Assembly: GCA_963823165.1 (NCBI GenBank)
Contig: CAWGKV010000002.1
Coordinates: forward strand, 62,001-126,000
Length of the DNA: 64,000 nucleotides
DNA from: Roseiarcus sp963823165
Lineage (GTDB): Bacteria; Pseudomonadota; Alphaproteobacteria; Rhizobiales; Beijerinckiaceae
Reading direction: 5' to 3'
Shown here: positions 9,183 to 18,085 of the stretch, piece after piece
Numbering within the stretch: position 1 is the first letter of the stretch
How the letters are laid out: each line of letters opens with the position of its first letter
Translations under genes and position numbers: made by a program
Notes under the pieces: generated by a model
Seen by the model: the letters and a program-made list of their open reading frames with translations, nothing else
Told to the model about the DNA's origin: nothing
Databases searched by the model: none

Positions 9183-10263
9183 GTCCGGATTATCGGCTTC
9201 TCGGTCGGCGCAGTCGCCGCAGCGCGCCAGCCGCTTCGTCTTCCCGCTCGATACAGCGCCGATGGAGGCGCGCACCGAGGAGGCGCTGCCCGCCGAGCCG
9301 GGCGAGTGGCAGTACGAGCCGAAGTGGGATGGGTTCCGCTGCCTCGCCTTCAGGGAGGGCGAGGCGGTCGAGCTTCGCGCCAAGTCCGGCAAGCCGCTCG
9401 GCCGTTACTTCCCCGAGGTGCTCGCCCTCCTCGCCGGCCTGCCGTTCGAGCGCTTCGTCGTCGACGGCGAGCTCGTCATCGAGATCGACGGCAGGCTTTC
9501 CTTCGACGCCCTGCAGATGCGGCTTCATCCGGCCGAGAGCCGCATCCGGAAGCTCGCCGCAGAGACGCCGGCGAGGCTCGTTCTGTTCGACATGCTCGTG
9601 TCGCCGGACGGCGCGGACCTGACGAAGGCGCCGCTCGCCGAGCGCCGCCGCGCGCTCGAGGCTTTCGGCAAGAAGGCGACCCGCGCCGGGCGGCTCGTCG
9701 TGACGCCCTGCACGCGCGACCTCGCCGAGGCGAGGGGATGGCTCGAAGGCATGAGCGGCACGGACGGAGTGGTCGCCAAGCGGCTCGACCGCCCTTACGA
9801 GATGGGCGAGCGGGCGATGGTCAAGGTCAAGCGGATGAAGACCGCCGACTGCGTCGTCGGCGGCTTTCGCTACGAGAGCCGCAGCCGAAAGGTGGGCTCG
9901 CTCCTGCTCGGCCTCTATGATTCCGAAGGCAGGCTCGACCACGTCGGCTTCACCTCGACCATCGCAGAGAAGGAGCGCGCCGCGCTGACCCGCCGGCTCG
10001 AGTTGCTGCGCGAGCCGCCCGGCTTCACCGGCAGGGCGCCGGGCGGCCCGAGCCGCTGGAGCACCGAGCGCAGCGGCGAATGGGAGCCGTTGCGGCCCGA
10101 GCTTGTCGTCGAGGTGCGGTTCGACCATGTCACCGGCGGCCGGTTCCGGCACGGGACGAAGCTCTTGCGCTGGCGCCCGGACAAAGCGCCGCGGCAATGC
10201 ACGATGGAGCAGATCGCCCCGCCGGCCGCCCCCCTCTCCCCTTGCGGGAGAGGGCCGGGGTGA
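9163..10263 (+). CDS. ATP-dependent DNA ligase (LigC/LigD ligase-domain type)
   Basis: Nucleotidyltransferase motif I YEPKWDGFRC gives Lys54 as the adenylation residue; VVDGELV, LFDML and MVKVKRMKTADCVV supply later ligase motifs, followed by an OB-fold region (VGSLLLGLYD...HVGFTSTI). The family seals nicks, often with Ku and LigD in non-homologous end joining; neither is in the window. The start overlaps the previous gene by 20 bp and is the only start codon that keeps the conserved FPLDTAPMEA. The last dozen codons (PPAAPLSPCGRGPG) come from a REP-like repeat. Confidence 0.88.
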   Translation: MRESRRESGLSASRSAQSPQRASRFVFPLDTAPMEARTEEALPAEPGEWQYEPKWDGFRCLAFREGEAVELRAKSGKPLGRYFPEVLALLAGLPFERFVVDGELVIEIDGRLSFDALQMRLHPAESRIRKLAAETPARLVLFDMLVSPDGADLTKAPLAERRRALEAFGKKATRAGRLVVTPCTRDLAEARGWLEGMSGTDGVVAKRLDRPYEMGERAMVKVKRMKTADCVVGGFRYESRSRKVGSLLLGLYDSEGRLDHVGFTSTIAEKERAALTRRLELLREPPGFTGRAPGGPSRWSTERSGEWEPLRPELVVEVRFDHVTGGRFRHGTKLLRWRPDKAPRQCTMEQIAPPAAPLSPCGRGPG

Positions 10264-10355
10264 GGCGTCGGGGCGCCAGCGCTTTTTGTCAGCGCGGCTT
10301 GGCCCAACCCCTCATCCGGCGCTTCGCGCCACCTTCTCCCGCAAGGGGAGAAGGG
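10231..10355. repeat. Two REP-like palindromes, one forming the ligase stop region
   Basis: A hairpin CCCCTCTCCCCTTGCGGGAG-AGGG (10231-10255) runs into the ligase stop codon; a second element, AACCCCTCATCCGGCGCTTC...CACCTTCTCCC (10307-10355), lies between the ligase and the convergent SDR gene. Same family as the repeat at 5179. Confidence 0.65.
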
Positions 10356-10388
10356 ACCGCCGGAACCTTTGCAATGACGCAATGGTGA

Positions 10389-11171
10389 TCAGTGCCTCGC
10401 CGTGCCCGGCTGCGCCTGCTGCCGGTGGCGCTCGGCCAGCAGGCCGGAAGGCGTGATGTTGGCGATTGCGGTCTGCAGCTTGTTCTGCCAGCCGGTGACG
10501 ACATCGCCCTCGCCCTTCAGCATCGCCTCGAAGCCCTGTTTCGCGACGTCGGCCGGGTCGTCCTTCTTGCTCGCGCCGATCTTGGTGTCCTCCATCCCGG
10601 CCCGATCGAAGAAGTCGGTCTCGGTCGCGCCCGGCATGAGGCAGGTGACCGTGACGTTGTCGTCCTTCAATTCGTTGCGCAGGGCGAAAGCGAAGGAGTC
10701 GAGGAAGGCCTTGCTCGCGTTGTAGACCGCTTGGAACGCGCCGGGGATGAAGCCGGCGATCGAGCCGGTGATGAGGATGCGGCCCTCGCGCCGGTCGCGC
10801 ATGTCGCGCCCGACCCGCCAGATGAGGTCGAGCGTGCCGGTGATGTTGGTGTCGATCACCCTCCGCCACGCCTCGGGATTCTGGTCGAGGAATCCCTTGC
10901 CGAGGCCGCGGCCGGCGTTGGCCATCAGCGCGTCGACCGGACGGCCGGTCGCCTTGATCGCGTCGTAGAGTTTGCTCACGCCCTCTTTGGTCGCGAGATC
11001 GGCCTGGACGGCGCGGACGTCGGCGCCGCCGGTTCTCAGGCGCTGGGCGGCGGTCTCGATCTCCGGCTCGTCCGCCGCGATGATGAGATCGTAGCCTTTT
11101 TCACTTGCGTAGCGGGCGAGTTCGAAGCCGATGCCGGTCGAGGCGCCGGTGACGACAGCGAGATGATCCAT
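10389..11171 (-). CDS. Short-chain dehydrogenase/reductase
   Basis: Start MDHLAVVTGASTGIG is preceded by AAAGGAG. The 260-residue protein has the NAD(P)-binding TGASTGIG motif at the N-terminus, the NAG motif (LMANAGRG) and the catalytic YNASK with an upstream Ser (ITGSIAG). It is thus a classical SDR. The Asp/Glu after strand 2 (AADEPE) favours NAD over NADP, an inference. Convergent with the ligase gene; substrate unknown. The C-terminus (QQAQPGTARH) looks non-conserved. Confidence 0.85.
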   Translation of the reverse strand: MDHLAVVTGASTGIGFELARYASEKGYDLIIAADEPEIETAAQRLRTGGADVRAVQADLATKEGVSKLYDAIKATGRPVDALMANAGRGLGKGFLDQNPEAWRRVIDTNITGTLDLIWRVGRDMRDRREGRILITGSIAGFIPGAFQAVYNASKAFLDSFAFALRNELKDDNVTVTCLMPGATETDFFDRAGMEDTKIGASKKDDPADVAKQGFEAMLKGEGDVVTGWQNKLQTAIANITPSGLLAERHRQQAQPGTARH

Positions 11172-11355
11172 CGGGGATGCTCCTTTAAGCTGGAGATTGC
11201 GGCTCCGGCGCCGCGGCGCCTTCGCCGGGTCAATTGTCTTGGTAGGACCGACCCCGCCCGGGCAGTTTCCCAACGAAAGCGGGGTGAGCTTGTTCCCCTG
11301 CCGCTTGGAGCAGGACCAACGGCGGCCATCGGCGCCGCCCGTCGCGAAACCGGAA

Positions 11356-12054
11356 TCAGATGAGCCGCAAGCCCTTGAGGGAAGCGTGGCCGTCCCGGCC
11401 GACGATGATGTGGTCGTGCACCGTGACGCCGAGCGGCTTCGCGATCGCGATGATTTCGCGGGTCATCGCGACGTCCTGCGTCGAAGGGGACGGGTCGCCC
11501 GAGGGGTGGTTGTGGACGAGCACGATCGCCGTCGCCGACAATTCGAGCGCGCGGCGAATCACCTCGCGCGGATAGACCGGCGTGTGATCGACGGTGCCCG
11601 AGCCCTGGATCTCGTCGGCGATCAGCCCGTTCTTCTTGTCGAGGAACATAATGCGGAAAATCTCGCGGTTCTCGAACGCCATCGACGTGCGGCAATAGTC
11701 GACCACTTCGCTCCACGAGCCCATCGGCAGCCGCTTCCTCACCGCGCCCTTGGCGAAGCGCTGCGCCGCCGCCTCGACGATCTTGAACTCGACGATCGCG
11801 GACTCGCGCATCCCGTCGACCTCGGCGAGACGCTTCGGGTCAGCCGCGATCGCCTCGGCGAACGAACCGAAATGCTTGATCAGGTCCTTGGCGAGCGGCT
11901 TGACGTCGATGCGCGGAATGGAGCGGAAGAGGATGAGCTCCAGAAGCTCGTAGTCGGCGAGCGCGGTTGCGCCGGCCTCGAGAAATCGGGCCCGCAGCCG
12001 CTCGCGATGCCCGTGATAATGTTTTGCCTCGTCCTCGTCGGCCTTCGCCGTCAT
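11356..12054 (-). CDS. radC: RadC-family JAMM protein
   Basis: The 232-residue protein begins with a helix-hairpin-helix-like region (ELLELILFRSIPRIDVKPLAKDL, then AEVDGMRESAI) and ends with the MPN/JAMM metal site HNHPSGDPSPSTQD (His181, His183, Asp194). RadC was once assigned to DNA repair; that role is disputed and the biochemical activity is unproven. Its ATG overlaps the stop codon of map (ATGA), so the two are translationally coupled. Confidence 0.93.
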   Translation of the reverse strand: MTAKADEDEAKHYHGHRERLRARFLEAGATALADYELLELILFRSIPRIDVKPLAKDLIKHFGSFAEAIAADPKRLAEVDGMRESAIVEFKIVEAAAQRFAKGAVRKRLPMGSWSEVVDYCRTSMAFENREIFRIMFLDKKNGLIADEIQGSGTVDHTPVYPREVIRRALELSATAIVLVHNHPSGDPSPSTQDVAMTREIIAIAKPLGVTVHDHIIVGRDGHASLKGLRLI

Positions 12055-12884
12055 CGAACCGGCGTGTGGTCCGCGCCGGCCGGCGACAGGGTGAAGATTT
12101 CGCAGCCGGTCTCGGTGACGCCGACGGTGTGCTCGAACTGCGCCGACAGCGACCGGTCGCGGGTCACCGCCGTCCAGCCGTCCGACAAGATTTTCACCCC
12201 ATAGCCGCCGAGATTGATCATCGGCTCGACGGTGAAGAACATGCCGGGCTTGAGCGGAGCGCCCTCGCCCCTGCGCCCAATATGCAGAATGTTCGGCTCG
12301 TCGTGGAACAGCCGGCCGAGCCCATGGCCGCAGAAGTCGCGCACCACCGAGCAGCGCTCGCCCTCGGCGTAGGCTTGGATGGCGAAGCCGATGTCGCCCG
12401 TGGTCCCGCCGGGCCTGATCGCCGCGATGCCGCGCATCAGGGCCTCGTAGGTGACGTCGATCAGGCGCTGCGCCCGGCGGGGAGGCTCGCCGGCCGCGAA
12501 CATGCGGCTCGCGTCGCCGTGCCAGCCGTCGACGATCAAGGTGACGTCGATATTGAGGATGTCGCCTTCCCTCAGCGGCTTGTCGTCCGGAATGCCGTGG
12601 CACACGACATGGTTGATCGAGGTGCAGATCGACTTGCGGTAGCCGCGGTAGTTGAGCGGCGCCGGATAGGCGCCGTGATCGCGGGCGAACTCGAATAGGA
12701 ACCGGTCGAGGCTGGCCGTCGTGACCCCGGGCTTGACCAGGGGGCCGAGCAGATCGAGCGCCTCGGCCGTCAACGCCCCGGCCTTGCGCATGCCGGCGAA
12801 ATCTTCCGGGCCGTGGAGACGGATCTGCCCGCTCCGCCGCGCCGCCTTCTCCTCTGCGGGCACGAAAATCGTCGATGTCGTCAC
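12051..12884 (-). CDS. map: Methionine aminopeptidase, type I
   Basis: A 277-residue enzyme that removes the initiator methionine from nascent proteins. The five metal ligands are present: Asp113 (NIDVT), Asp124 (WHGDAS), His187 (GHGLG), Glu220 (FTVEP) and Glu251 (FEHT). The N-terminal 20 residues precede the catalytic domain, which starts near IRLHGPEDF. It leads a map-radC unit and is divergent from the CinA-like gene across about 135 bp. Confidence 0.96.
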   Translation of the reverse strand: MTTSTIFVPAEEKAARRSGQIRLHGPEDFAGMRKAGALTAEALDLLGPLVKPGVTTASLDRFLFEFARDHGAYPAPLNYRGYRKSICTSINHVVCHGIPDDKPLREGDILNIDVTLIVDGWHGDASRMFAAGEPPRRAQRLIDVTYEALMRGIAAIRPGGTTGDIGFAIQAYAEGERCSVVRDFCGHGLGRLFHDEPNILHIGRRGEGAPLKPGMFFTVEPMINLGGYGVKILSDGWTAVTRDRSLSAQFEHTVGVTETGCEIFTLSPAGADHTPVR

Positions 12885-13020
12885 CAGGGTTCCTTTGCCG
12901 CTTGCCGCCCCATCGGGTTACATATTGCTTTGCGGAGCGTCGAAGACAAGCGGTTTACGCGCTTTCCACCGGGACAAAGCCGCATGGGCGCGCCAACCCG
13001 GTCCCGAAGGAGATTCGGCA

Positions 13021-13761
13021 ATGAGCGGAACGTCGACGGTCACGGCCGCCGTCTTGGTCATCGGCGACGAGATTTTGTCCGGCCGCACCAAGGACCGCAA
13101 CATCGGCTATATCGCCGAATATCTCGGAAAGATCGGCGTCGACCTGCGCGAGGCGCGCGTCGTGCCGGACGTCGAGGAGGAGATCGTCGCGGCGCTGAAC
13201 GCGCTGAGAGAGCGCTACGACTACGTGGTGACCACCGGCGGGATCGGCCCGACCCACGACGACATCACGGCGGACGCGGTAGCGCGCGCCTTCGGCGTGC
13301 CGATCCACGAGGACCCGCGCATCCTCGCCATGATGGCCGAGCGCTACGGCCCGGCCGACTTCACTCCGGCGCGGCGGCGCATGGCCCGCGTCCCCGACGG
13401 CGCCGAGCTCGTCGACAATCCGGTCTCGACGGCGCCCGGGTTCCGCATCGGCAACGTCTTCGTGCTGGCGGGGGTGCCGCAGGTCATGCAGGCGATGCTC
13501 GACGAGGCAGTCAAGTCGATGCGCACCGGGGCGACGATGGCGGTCGAGACGATCGAGGCGGGGACCATTCCGGAGGGCCGCTACGGCGACGCGCTCGGGG
13601 CGATCGCCAAGGCGCTTCCAACCGTCTCGATCGGCTCCTACCCGTCGTACAAGGACGGGCGGTTCAACAACCAGATCGTCGTGCGCGGCAAGGACAGGGA
13701 CGCCGTCGACGCGGCGCGGCAGGCGGTCGAGGCGATGCTGGCGGCGATGCGGACGCTGTAG
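13021..13761 (+). CDS. CinA N-terminal/MoaB-like molybdopterin-binding-fold protein
   Basis: Start MSGTSTVTAAVLVIGDEILSG is preceded by GAAGGAG. The 246-residue protein has the MoaB/Mog-like signature: VIGDEILSGRTKDRN, then VVTTGGIGPTHDDIT, then VPDGAELVDNPVSTAPGF. It lacks the C-terminal nicotinamide-nucleotide amidase domain of full CinA. Annotated members are called competence/damage-inducible protein A; the real substrate is unclear and a molybdopterin role is only suggested by the fold. Confidence 0.88.
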   Translation: MSGTSTVTAAVLVIGDEILSGRTKDRNIGYIAEYLGKIGVDLREARVVPDVEEEIVAALNALRERYDYVVTTGGIGPTHDDITADAVARAFGVPIHEDPRILAMMAERYGPADFTPARRRMARVPDGAELVDNPVSTAPGFRIGNVFVLAGVPQVMQAMLDEAVKSMRTGATMAVETIEAGTIPEGRYGDALGAIAKALPTVSIGSYPSYKDGRFNNQIVVRGKDRDAVDAARQAVEAMLAAMRTL

Positions 13762-13833
13762 GCGCGGGCGCCGACCGCGCCGGCGCGATCAGCGGCTTCG
13801 CACCTGACCCGAGTTCCCTGCCGCAGGATTCCT

Positions 13834-13901
13834 GTGCAGGGCGGCGGGGAATATTTTCAGCCTGGCAGGGAATTCGTCGCCGTGGCAGGGAATTGCGGAT
13901 C
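13834..13901 (+). repeat. GGCAGGGAATT short repeat cluster
   Basis: Two adjacent 20-bp units, CTGGCAGGGAATTCGTCGCC and GTGGCAGGGAATTGCGGATC, follow a more diverged GCAGGGCGGCGGGGAATATT. They lie in the 250-bp gap before the phosphoribosyltransferase gene. CAGGGAATT units recur in many rhizobial intergenic regions; function unknown. Confidence 0.4.
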
Positions 13902-14014
13902 GATCGCCGGGAGGCTCGAAACAGTCAGGAGAAAGGCGCCGACGAACTCGCTCAGCTCGCGCCCAGCGACGGGGCTTGCTAAAGAGGCCGCGTTTTCACC
14001 AGAGGAGCCGCCCC

Positions 14015-14512
14015 ATGACCGCCCGCAGCGAAAAGGCCTTCCCGGTCTCGTGGGATCAGTTCCATCGCGACGCGCGAGCGCTCGCCTGGCGGCTCGCCTC
14101 CTCAGGGCCGTTCGACGCGCTGGTCGCGATCACCCGCGGCGGGCTCGTGCCGGCGGCGATCGTGGCGCGCGAGCTCGACGTCCGGGTGATCGAGACGGTC
14201 TGCATCGTCTCCTACCACGACTACAAGCTGCAGGGGGGCCTGAAGGTCCTGAAGGCGATCGGCCCGGACCTGTCGAAGCTCGACCAGGGGGCGCGCATCC
14301 TCATCGTCGACGACCTCGTCGACACCGGCGCGACCGCCAAGGTGGTGCGCGAGATGCTGCCGAAGGCGCATTTCGCCACCATCTACGCAAAGCCTCTGGG
14401 GAGGCCGTTGGTCGACACCTTCGTCACCGAAGTGTCGCAGGACACCTGGATCTATTTCCCCTGGGACATGGGCCTCGCCTTCCAGCCGCCGATCGCCAAG
14501 GACGGGGCGTGA
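14015..14512 (+). CDS. gpt: Xanthine(-guanine) phosphoribosyltransferase
   Basis: A 165-residue protein with the type I phosphoribosyltransferase PRPP loop ILIVDDLVDTGAT, an N-terminal ITRGGLVPAAIVARELD segment and the C-terminal WIYFPWDMG typical of bacterial Gpt. It salvages xanthine and guanine to nucleotides using PRPP. AGAGGAG 8 bp before the ATG supports this start over an in-frame ATG 39 bases upstream. Confidence 0.92.
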   Translation: MTARSEKAFPVSWDQFHRDARALAWRLASSGPFDALVAITRGGLVPAAIVARELDVRVIETVCIVSYHDYKLQGGLKVLKAIGPDLSKLDQGARILIVDDLVDTGATAKVVREMLPKAHFATIYAKPLGRPLVDTFVTEVSQDTWIYFPWDMGLAFQPPIAKDGA

Positions 14513-14916
14513 GGCGGTTCATTTTCGCCGAAGAGCGTCGAAGAGGCGGGGTCAGGCGAGAGGTAGCCGGAGCGGCATGGTCTTGCGGATCGTCGAGACC
14601 CGACAAGCGACGCGCGCGTGTCATGCCCCCGGCGCCACTCCGCCCCGGCGATTGATCTCGCTCTATGCGTCGGCGCAGGTCTCCCGCGACATTTCGCGCA
14701 GCGCGGCGCGACTGGGATTGCGGCTATCATTCCCTGAGGCTTGGCCGGCCGACCGCTAGCACGATCGCGCCAGGCTTAGACAGCGCCGGGACGCCTGCAG
14801 GCTCCCGGCGCGGTCGCTTGTATCAAACATGGCGGCTAGGCGCTTCGAGCCGCGCGCGTCCATATTTCGTCTGAAACAGACCCAGTGAGAAATGCCTGCG
14901 GTGCAAAGGCTGTGTG
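14513..14916. other. Intergenic stretch without supported gene
   Basis: I see no convincing coding frame, RNA gene or repeat family member here. Short open frames on both strands have no recognisable content or ribosome-binding sites. Confidence 0.5.
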
Positions 14917-15261
14917 TCAAAGACGCTGCCTTTCCCTCTCATCATACATCTGGTCTCGGAACCTCTCGAACAGCTCTTGAATCGTTTCGAAGGTTCGAAG
15001 CAAGCAGTCGGCGCTCCCGGTATCGCCGCCGTCGCTTTTCATTTCTGCGATCAACTGCCTTTGTCTGACAATAGTCTCTGCGCCGTCGGTAAGCTTGCGC
15101 TCGACCATTCGCAAACGGTCTTCGCTCGCGCCGTAGCGACCTTCCTCTTCGATCAAAAGACGCTTCAGCGCTGCCTGGCGAGCAGGATTCGTCTCGTACC
15201 GAAGCTGATCGGCAAAACACGAGATGTTGCCATCGCTTTCCCAGCGATCGATCTCCTGCAT
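14917..15261 (-). CDS. Conserved small helical protein of unknown function
   Basis: The 114-residue protein starts MQEIDRWESDGNISCFADQL and is preceded by GGAAGGAGG, a near-perfect ribosome-binding site that overrides a longer open frame. It is charged and predicted helical; the last 40 residues could form a coiled coil. I recall similar small proteins in rhizobial genomes but no known role. It lies 89 bp behind the DUF4396 gene on the same strand and may be in the same EcfG-controlled transcript. Confidence 0.65.
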   Translation of the reverse strand: MQEIDRWESDGNISCFADQLRYETNPARQAALKRLLIEEEGRYGASEDRLRMVERKLTDGAETIVRQRQLIAEMKSDGGDTGSADCLLRTFETIQELFERFRDQMYDERERQRL

Positions 15262-15350
15262 CGCGACCTCCTTCCCCCAAACGCGGACTTTAGCGCCCTC
15301 GGGCGGAACTGGCGAATCCTCGTTTGCACGGCATTGCAGCACAACACCCC

Positions 15351-16085
15351 TCACATCTTCTCCTTGACGCCGCGTACGATCAGCCACCAGTTCACCGGAT
15401 AGGCCGTCATGAAGCCGAAGAGCATGGCGATCTGCATCATGAACCAGAACTCGACCGTGTCGGTCTCGAGTTTCACGCCGAAGCCGTCCTGGAAGATGGC
15501 GAAATAGGCCAGCGCCATGAACCCGTACATGCCGATCTGCCAGGCGGTCAGCGACAGCGTGTCGGCCTTGATCGCGGCGATGAGGCCTGGCCCGAGAGAC
15601 AGGCCGCGCATCGGCGCGATGGTGAAATACTGAAAGACGATGCCGAACGCGTAGGCGAACAGATAGTCGACGATCCAAACGGCAAAAATCCGATGGGGAA
15701 AGATGCTGCCCCAGCCGAACGCGATTGCGATCGCGGGGACTGCAAACACGAGCCATTCCGCAACGATGTCGCCCAGGGCGCAGCCGCTGCCGCAGTGCAG
15801 GGCGCCGTTGGCGACCATGACCGGGAAGGGCGTCTCTGTCTTGTTGAGCGGTTCCTCGCCCCGGCGCATGGCCGCATGAGCCTGCTCATGGCTCGCGAGG
15901 CGGCCGTAAGCGAAGTACAGCCACAATATTCCGCCCGTGCCGAATAGCGCTGTGACCGGCCAAACGACGTTCATGATCCACATGTGCTGGGGGCGCCGCA
16001 GCAGGTCGGCGCAAAGGATCGCTGCCGACAGCGCGCCGAACGCAAGGTAGGCGATGGAAAGCGCATGCAGCCAAACGGGAACCAT
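15351..16085 (-). CDS. DUF4396 integral membrane protein
   Basis: A 244-residue protein with about six hydrophobic segments and the family signature ALHCGSGCALGDIVAEW, which has two cysteines and a histidine in a possible metal site. The function of DUF4396 is not established. The start chosen (MVPVWLHALSIAYLAFG) lies 38 bp downstream of a perfect EcfG-type -10 element; the longer frame starting at 16217 or beyond would begin upstream of that promoter. Confidence 0.75.
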   Translation of the reverse strand: MVPVWLHALSIAYLAFGALSAAILCADLLRRPQHMWIMNVVWPVTALFGTGGILWLYFAYGRLASHEQAHAAMRRGEEPLNKTETPFPVMVANGALHCGSGCALGDIVAEWLVFAVPAIAIAFGWGSIFPHRIFAVWIVDYLFAYAFGIVFQYFTIAPMRGLSLGPGLIAAIKADTLSLTAWQIGMYGFMALAYFAIFQDGFGVKLETDTVEFWFMMQIAMLFGFMTAYPVNWWLIVRGVKEKM

Positions 16086-16123
16086 CGGGTCGTCGCCCGG
16101 AAAGGAAGGAAAAGAGACAACGG

Positions 16124-16148
16124 AACGTTCGCCGGCTGGGGCCGTTCC
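16124..16148 (-). promoter_or_regulatory. Perfect EcfG-type promoter before DUF4396
   Basis: Read on the minus strand: GGAAC (16148-16144), 16-bp spacer, CGTT (16127-16124). This matches the GGAAC-N16-CGTT general-stress consensus with no mismatch. The -10 element lies about 39 bp from the chosen start codon. Confidence 0.7.
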
Positions 16149-16338
16149 CGCGCAACTTGTCGCAGGTGGCCGACGCGCATTTTGAGTTCCGGCATCAGCC
16201 GCGCCTCTCTTCTGCATTGTGATGAGCGTCACAACAACAAAGGGCAAGACGTGCCTAGGAGCCTGCGCCGCGCGCAATTCCGCCGCTGCGGCTGACCGCC
16301 CCGAAGCCAGGGAGTGTGGACCGCATAGGAGGCGCGAG

Positions 16339-16524
16339 ATGCGCTGGATCGAGAAGCAGGCCAGATATTACCAGGGATATTTGACCGACGGACTCGGCCT
16401 GATTCCCGTGACGGTCCTTCTCGCCAACGCGGTGGCCATCTGGCTGCTCGTTCATCTCAGTTCGGTGAGCCATCCAGCCCGACCGCGGACAATTCTGTCG
16501 CCGCGCACGCCTTCGAGATGCTGA
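16339..16524 (+). CDS. Small single-span membrane protein, possibly frameshifted
   Basis: TAGGAGGCGCGAG precedes the ATG. The 61-residue product MRWIEKQARYYQGYLTDGLG... has one strong membrane segment (LIPVTVLLANAVAIWLLVHL). After it the sequence turns Pro/Arg-rich and stops. The neighbouring frame continues DNSVAAHAFEMLMTKALSTV...RLWRAD to a stop at 16593-16595, which reads more like coding sequence, so a -1 frameshift near 16470-16490 is likely. Function unknown. Confidence 0.55.
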   Translation: MRWIEKQARYYQGYLTDGLGLIPVTVLLANAVAIWLLVHLSSVSHPARPRTILSPRTPSRC

Positions 16525-16591
16525 TGACGAAGGCGCTCTCGACGGTGCGCCAAGGACATCCCGACGCGGTCGGCCGCCTTTGGCGCGCCGA

Positions 16592-18076
16592 TTAATTCAA
16601 TTCAGTGGGCAACTCACCCACGCTGCGAACAAACGGGGTCGGATCGACGCCAATCTCGAGAACTTTCGGAGGAGAATCGGATGAAGGCCCCGGCAGTCGA
16701 CCAGCCGCTATTTCGGCGACCATCGCGTCGATGTCTTTCGCGACCGTGACCTTTGTCGTGCGGAGATTTGCGGATACCTCGATCGTGCAGGATTCGAACG
16801 CCAGCATGTCCTTGAGCCCGGGAACAGATAACTCACTTGCGTCGACGAAACGCCTAAAACCGAGCGCCTCGTCGGTTGGAAAAAATGACGGAGGTGCAGC
16901 TGAAAAATACTGAGCAAGGAGCTCTCGTAGTGCTTGTTCCCCCAAAGCGATTAAAAGCAAGCGTGTGCTCCATTGTAAAAGCTCCGCAATCGTGCCACGG
17001 CGAAAGGAAGCCGAGAGTTCCGCGTACAAGGAAAAGCCTTGCTCGTTGGCGACGTCGACGTTCGATTTATGGCCCGCGAAGGTCGGTCGATGGCCGGCGG
17101 GTAGCATTCGCTCTGCAATGATCCGTTCCCACGCTTCAGGAGAAGGCGCGGCGGCGCCGCTCCATACCGTCCGCGGCGCTCGAGTCCTGCGCGAGGAGGT
17201 TGACCGCTGAGCGCCGTCCCAAAGGCGATGTATCCCTTCCATTTGGCGTAAAAATGCGGTTGCACCAAAGCCCGAGAACCGGTCTGGCGCTATCTCGAAT
17301 ATGATAGCTCCGAGATTAGGCAAACTGGCCACCACATCTGCGGCGATATCCGCCAGCAGCGTATCAACGCCCCCGCAGTGCGCGTCGAGCCAGTAACCAT
17401 GCGCGTATTGGATTCCCGCGAGGTGCACCTCCCAAACCCGTTCCAGGGGCAGCTCCGCCAAAACCTCCCCGATCCTTGCCCGTCCATTCCTGTCGTTCAC
17501 CCACAAATTTGTGAGGTCGAGCAAGATCCCGCAGTCCGCCTTATCGGCGATCGCTGCGAAGAACTCGCCGTCCGGCATTTCAAATTTCTGCGGGACCAGA
17601 TAATTGACCCCTGTTTCAAACGCGATCGGACGGTTGAGGGCCTTCGCTCGACCAATGATGTTTCGTGCGGCAAGTTCGACGGCTGGTTCCGTTTGCAATG
17701 GCGGCATCAAAAAACCGCTACATCGAATTGCACCCGGACCCATCACGTCAAGAATGCTGAGATGTTCGCTGGACCAGGGTGACGCCAGACCGTCATTCCA
17801 CCGTCCAAATTCCTCGACGTGGAGTTCCTGATCGCAAATCGTTCCGCCGAGCGGACAGCCGACGCCATGAGTTAGCGTTCGCTGAGGAAGCGTCGAGAGC
17901 CTGTTGAGTTCAGCGGGATCGCCGCGCGGCCGGGCCCCAGGCTGAGTTCCTTTCGTCCACAATGTCTGCGGCTCGATCTCGGCGACCTTGATGAGGTCGC
18001 CGTTCGACCGAAAAATTTGGTCGAGAACTCGAATGTAAACCGCGCCAGGTCCAAGCCGTTGCGGTCCGAATGCCAT
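16592..18076 (-). CDS. MNIO-family (DUF692) RiPP-modifying oxidase with C-terminal extension
   Basis: Residues about 10-285 form a DUF692 TIM barrel of the multinuclear iron-dependent oxidase family, which includes MbnB, TglH and BufB enzymes that modify cysteine-containing peptides. Candidate ligands: His70 (THGVGC), His105 (SEHL), Glu154 (AFETG), Asp187 (LLDLTN), His218 (EVHLAG), Asp231 and His233 (LDAHCGG), Glu261 (IFEIAP). At 494 residues it is about 200 longer than usual. The extra part contains LLAQYFSAAPPSFFPTDEAL and a later FESCTIEV, resembling the partner proteins normally encoded separately (DUF2063/MbnC-like, an inference). It starts 9 bp after a 73-residue CPHC peptide gene, its probable substrate. 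Confidence 0.8.
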   Translation of the reverse strand: MAFGPQRLGPGAVYIRVLDQIFRSNGDLIKVAEIEPQTLWTKGTQPGARPRGDPAELNRLSTLPQRTLTHGVGCPLGGTICDQELHVEEFGRWNDGLASPWSSEHLSILDVMGPGAIRCSGFLMPPLQTEPAVELAARNIIGRAKALNRPIAFETGVNYLVPQKFEMPDGEFFAAIADKADCGILLDLTNLWVNDRNGRARIGEVLAELPLERVWEVHLAGIQYAHGYWLDAHCGGVDTLLADIAADVVASLPNLGAIIFEIAPDRFSGFGATAFLRQMEGIHRLWDGAQRSTSSRRTRAPRTVWSGAAAPSPEAWERIIAERMLPAGHRPTFAGHKSNVDVANEQGFSLYAELSASFRRGTIAELLQWSTRLLLIALGEQALRELLAQYFSAAPPSFFPTDEALGFRRFVDASELSVPGLKDMLAFESCTIEVSANLRTTKVTVAKDIDAMVAEIAAGRLPGPSSDSPPKVLEIGVDPTPFVRSVGELPTELN

Positions 18077-18085
18077 CGGCGGGAA

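Noticed and set aside
14917..15756. Longer version (279 codons) of the small helical protein
   Set aside because: The extra N-terminal part is an Arg-rich shadow of the DUF4396 gene; GGAAGGAGG marks the internal ATG at 15259-15261 as the start.
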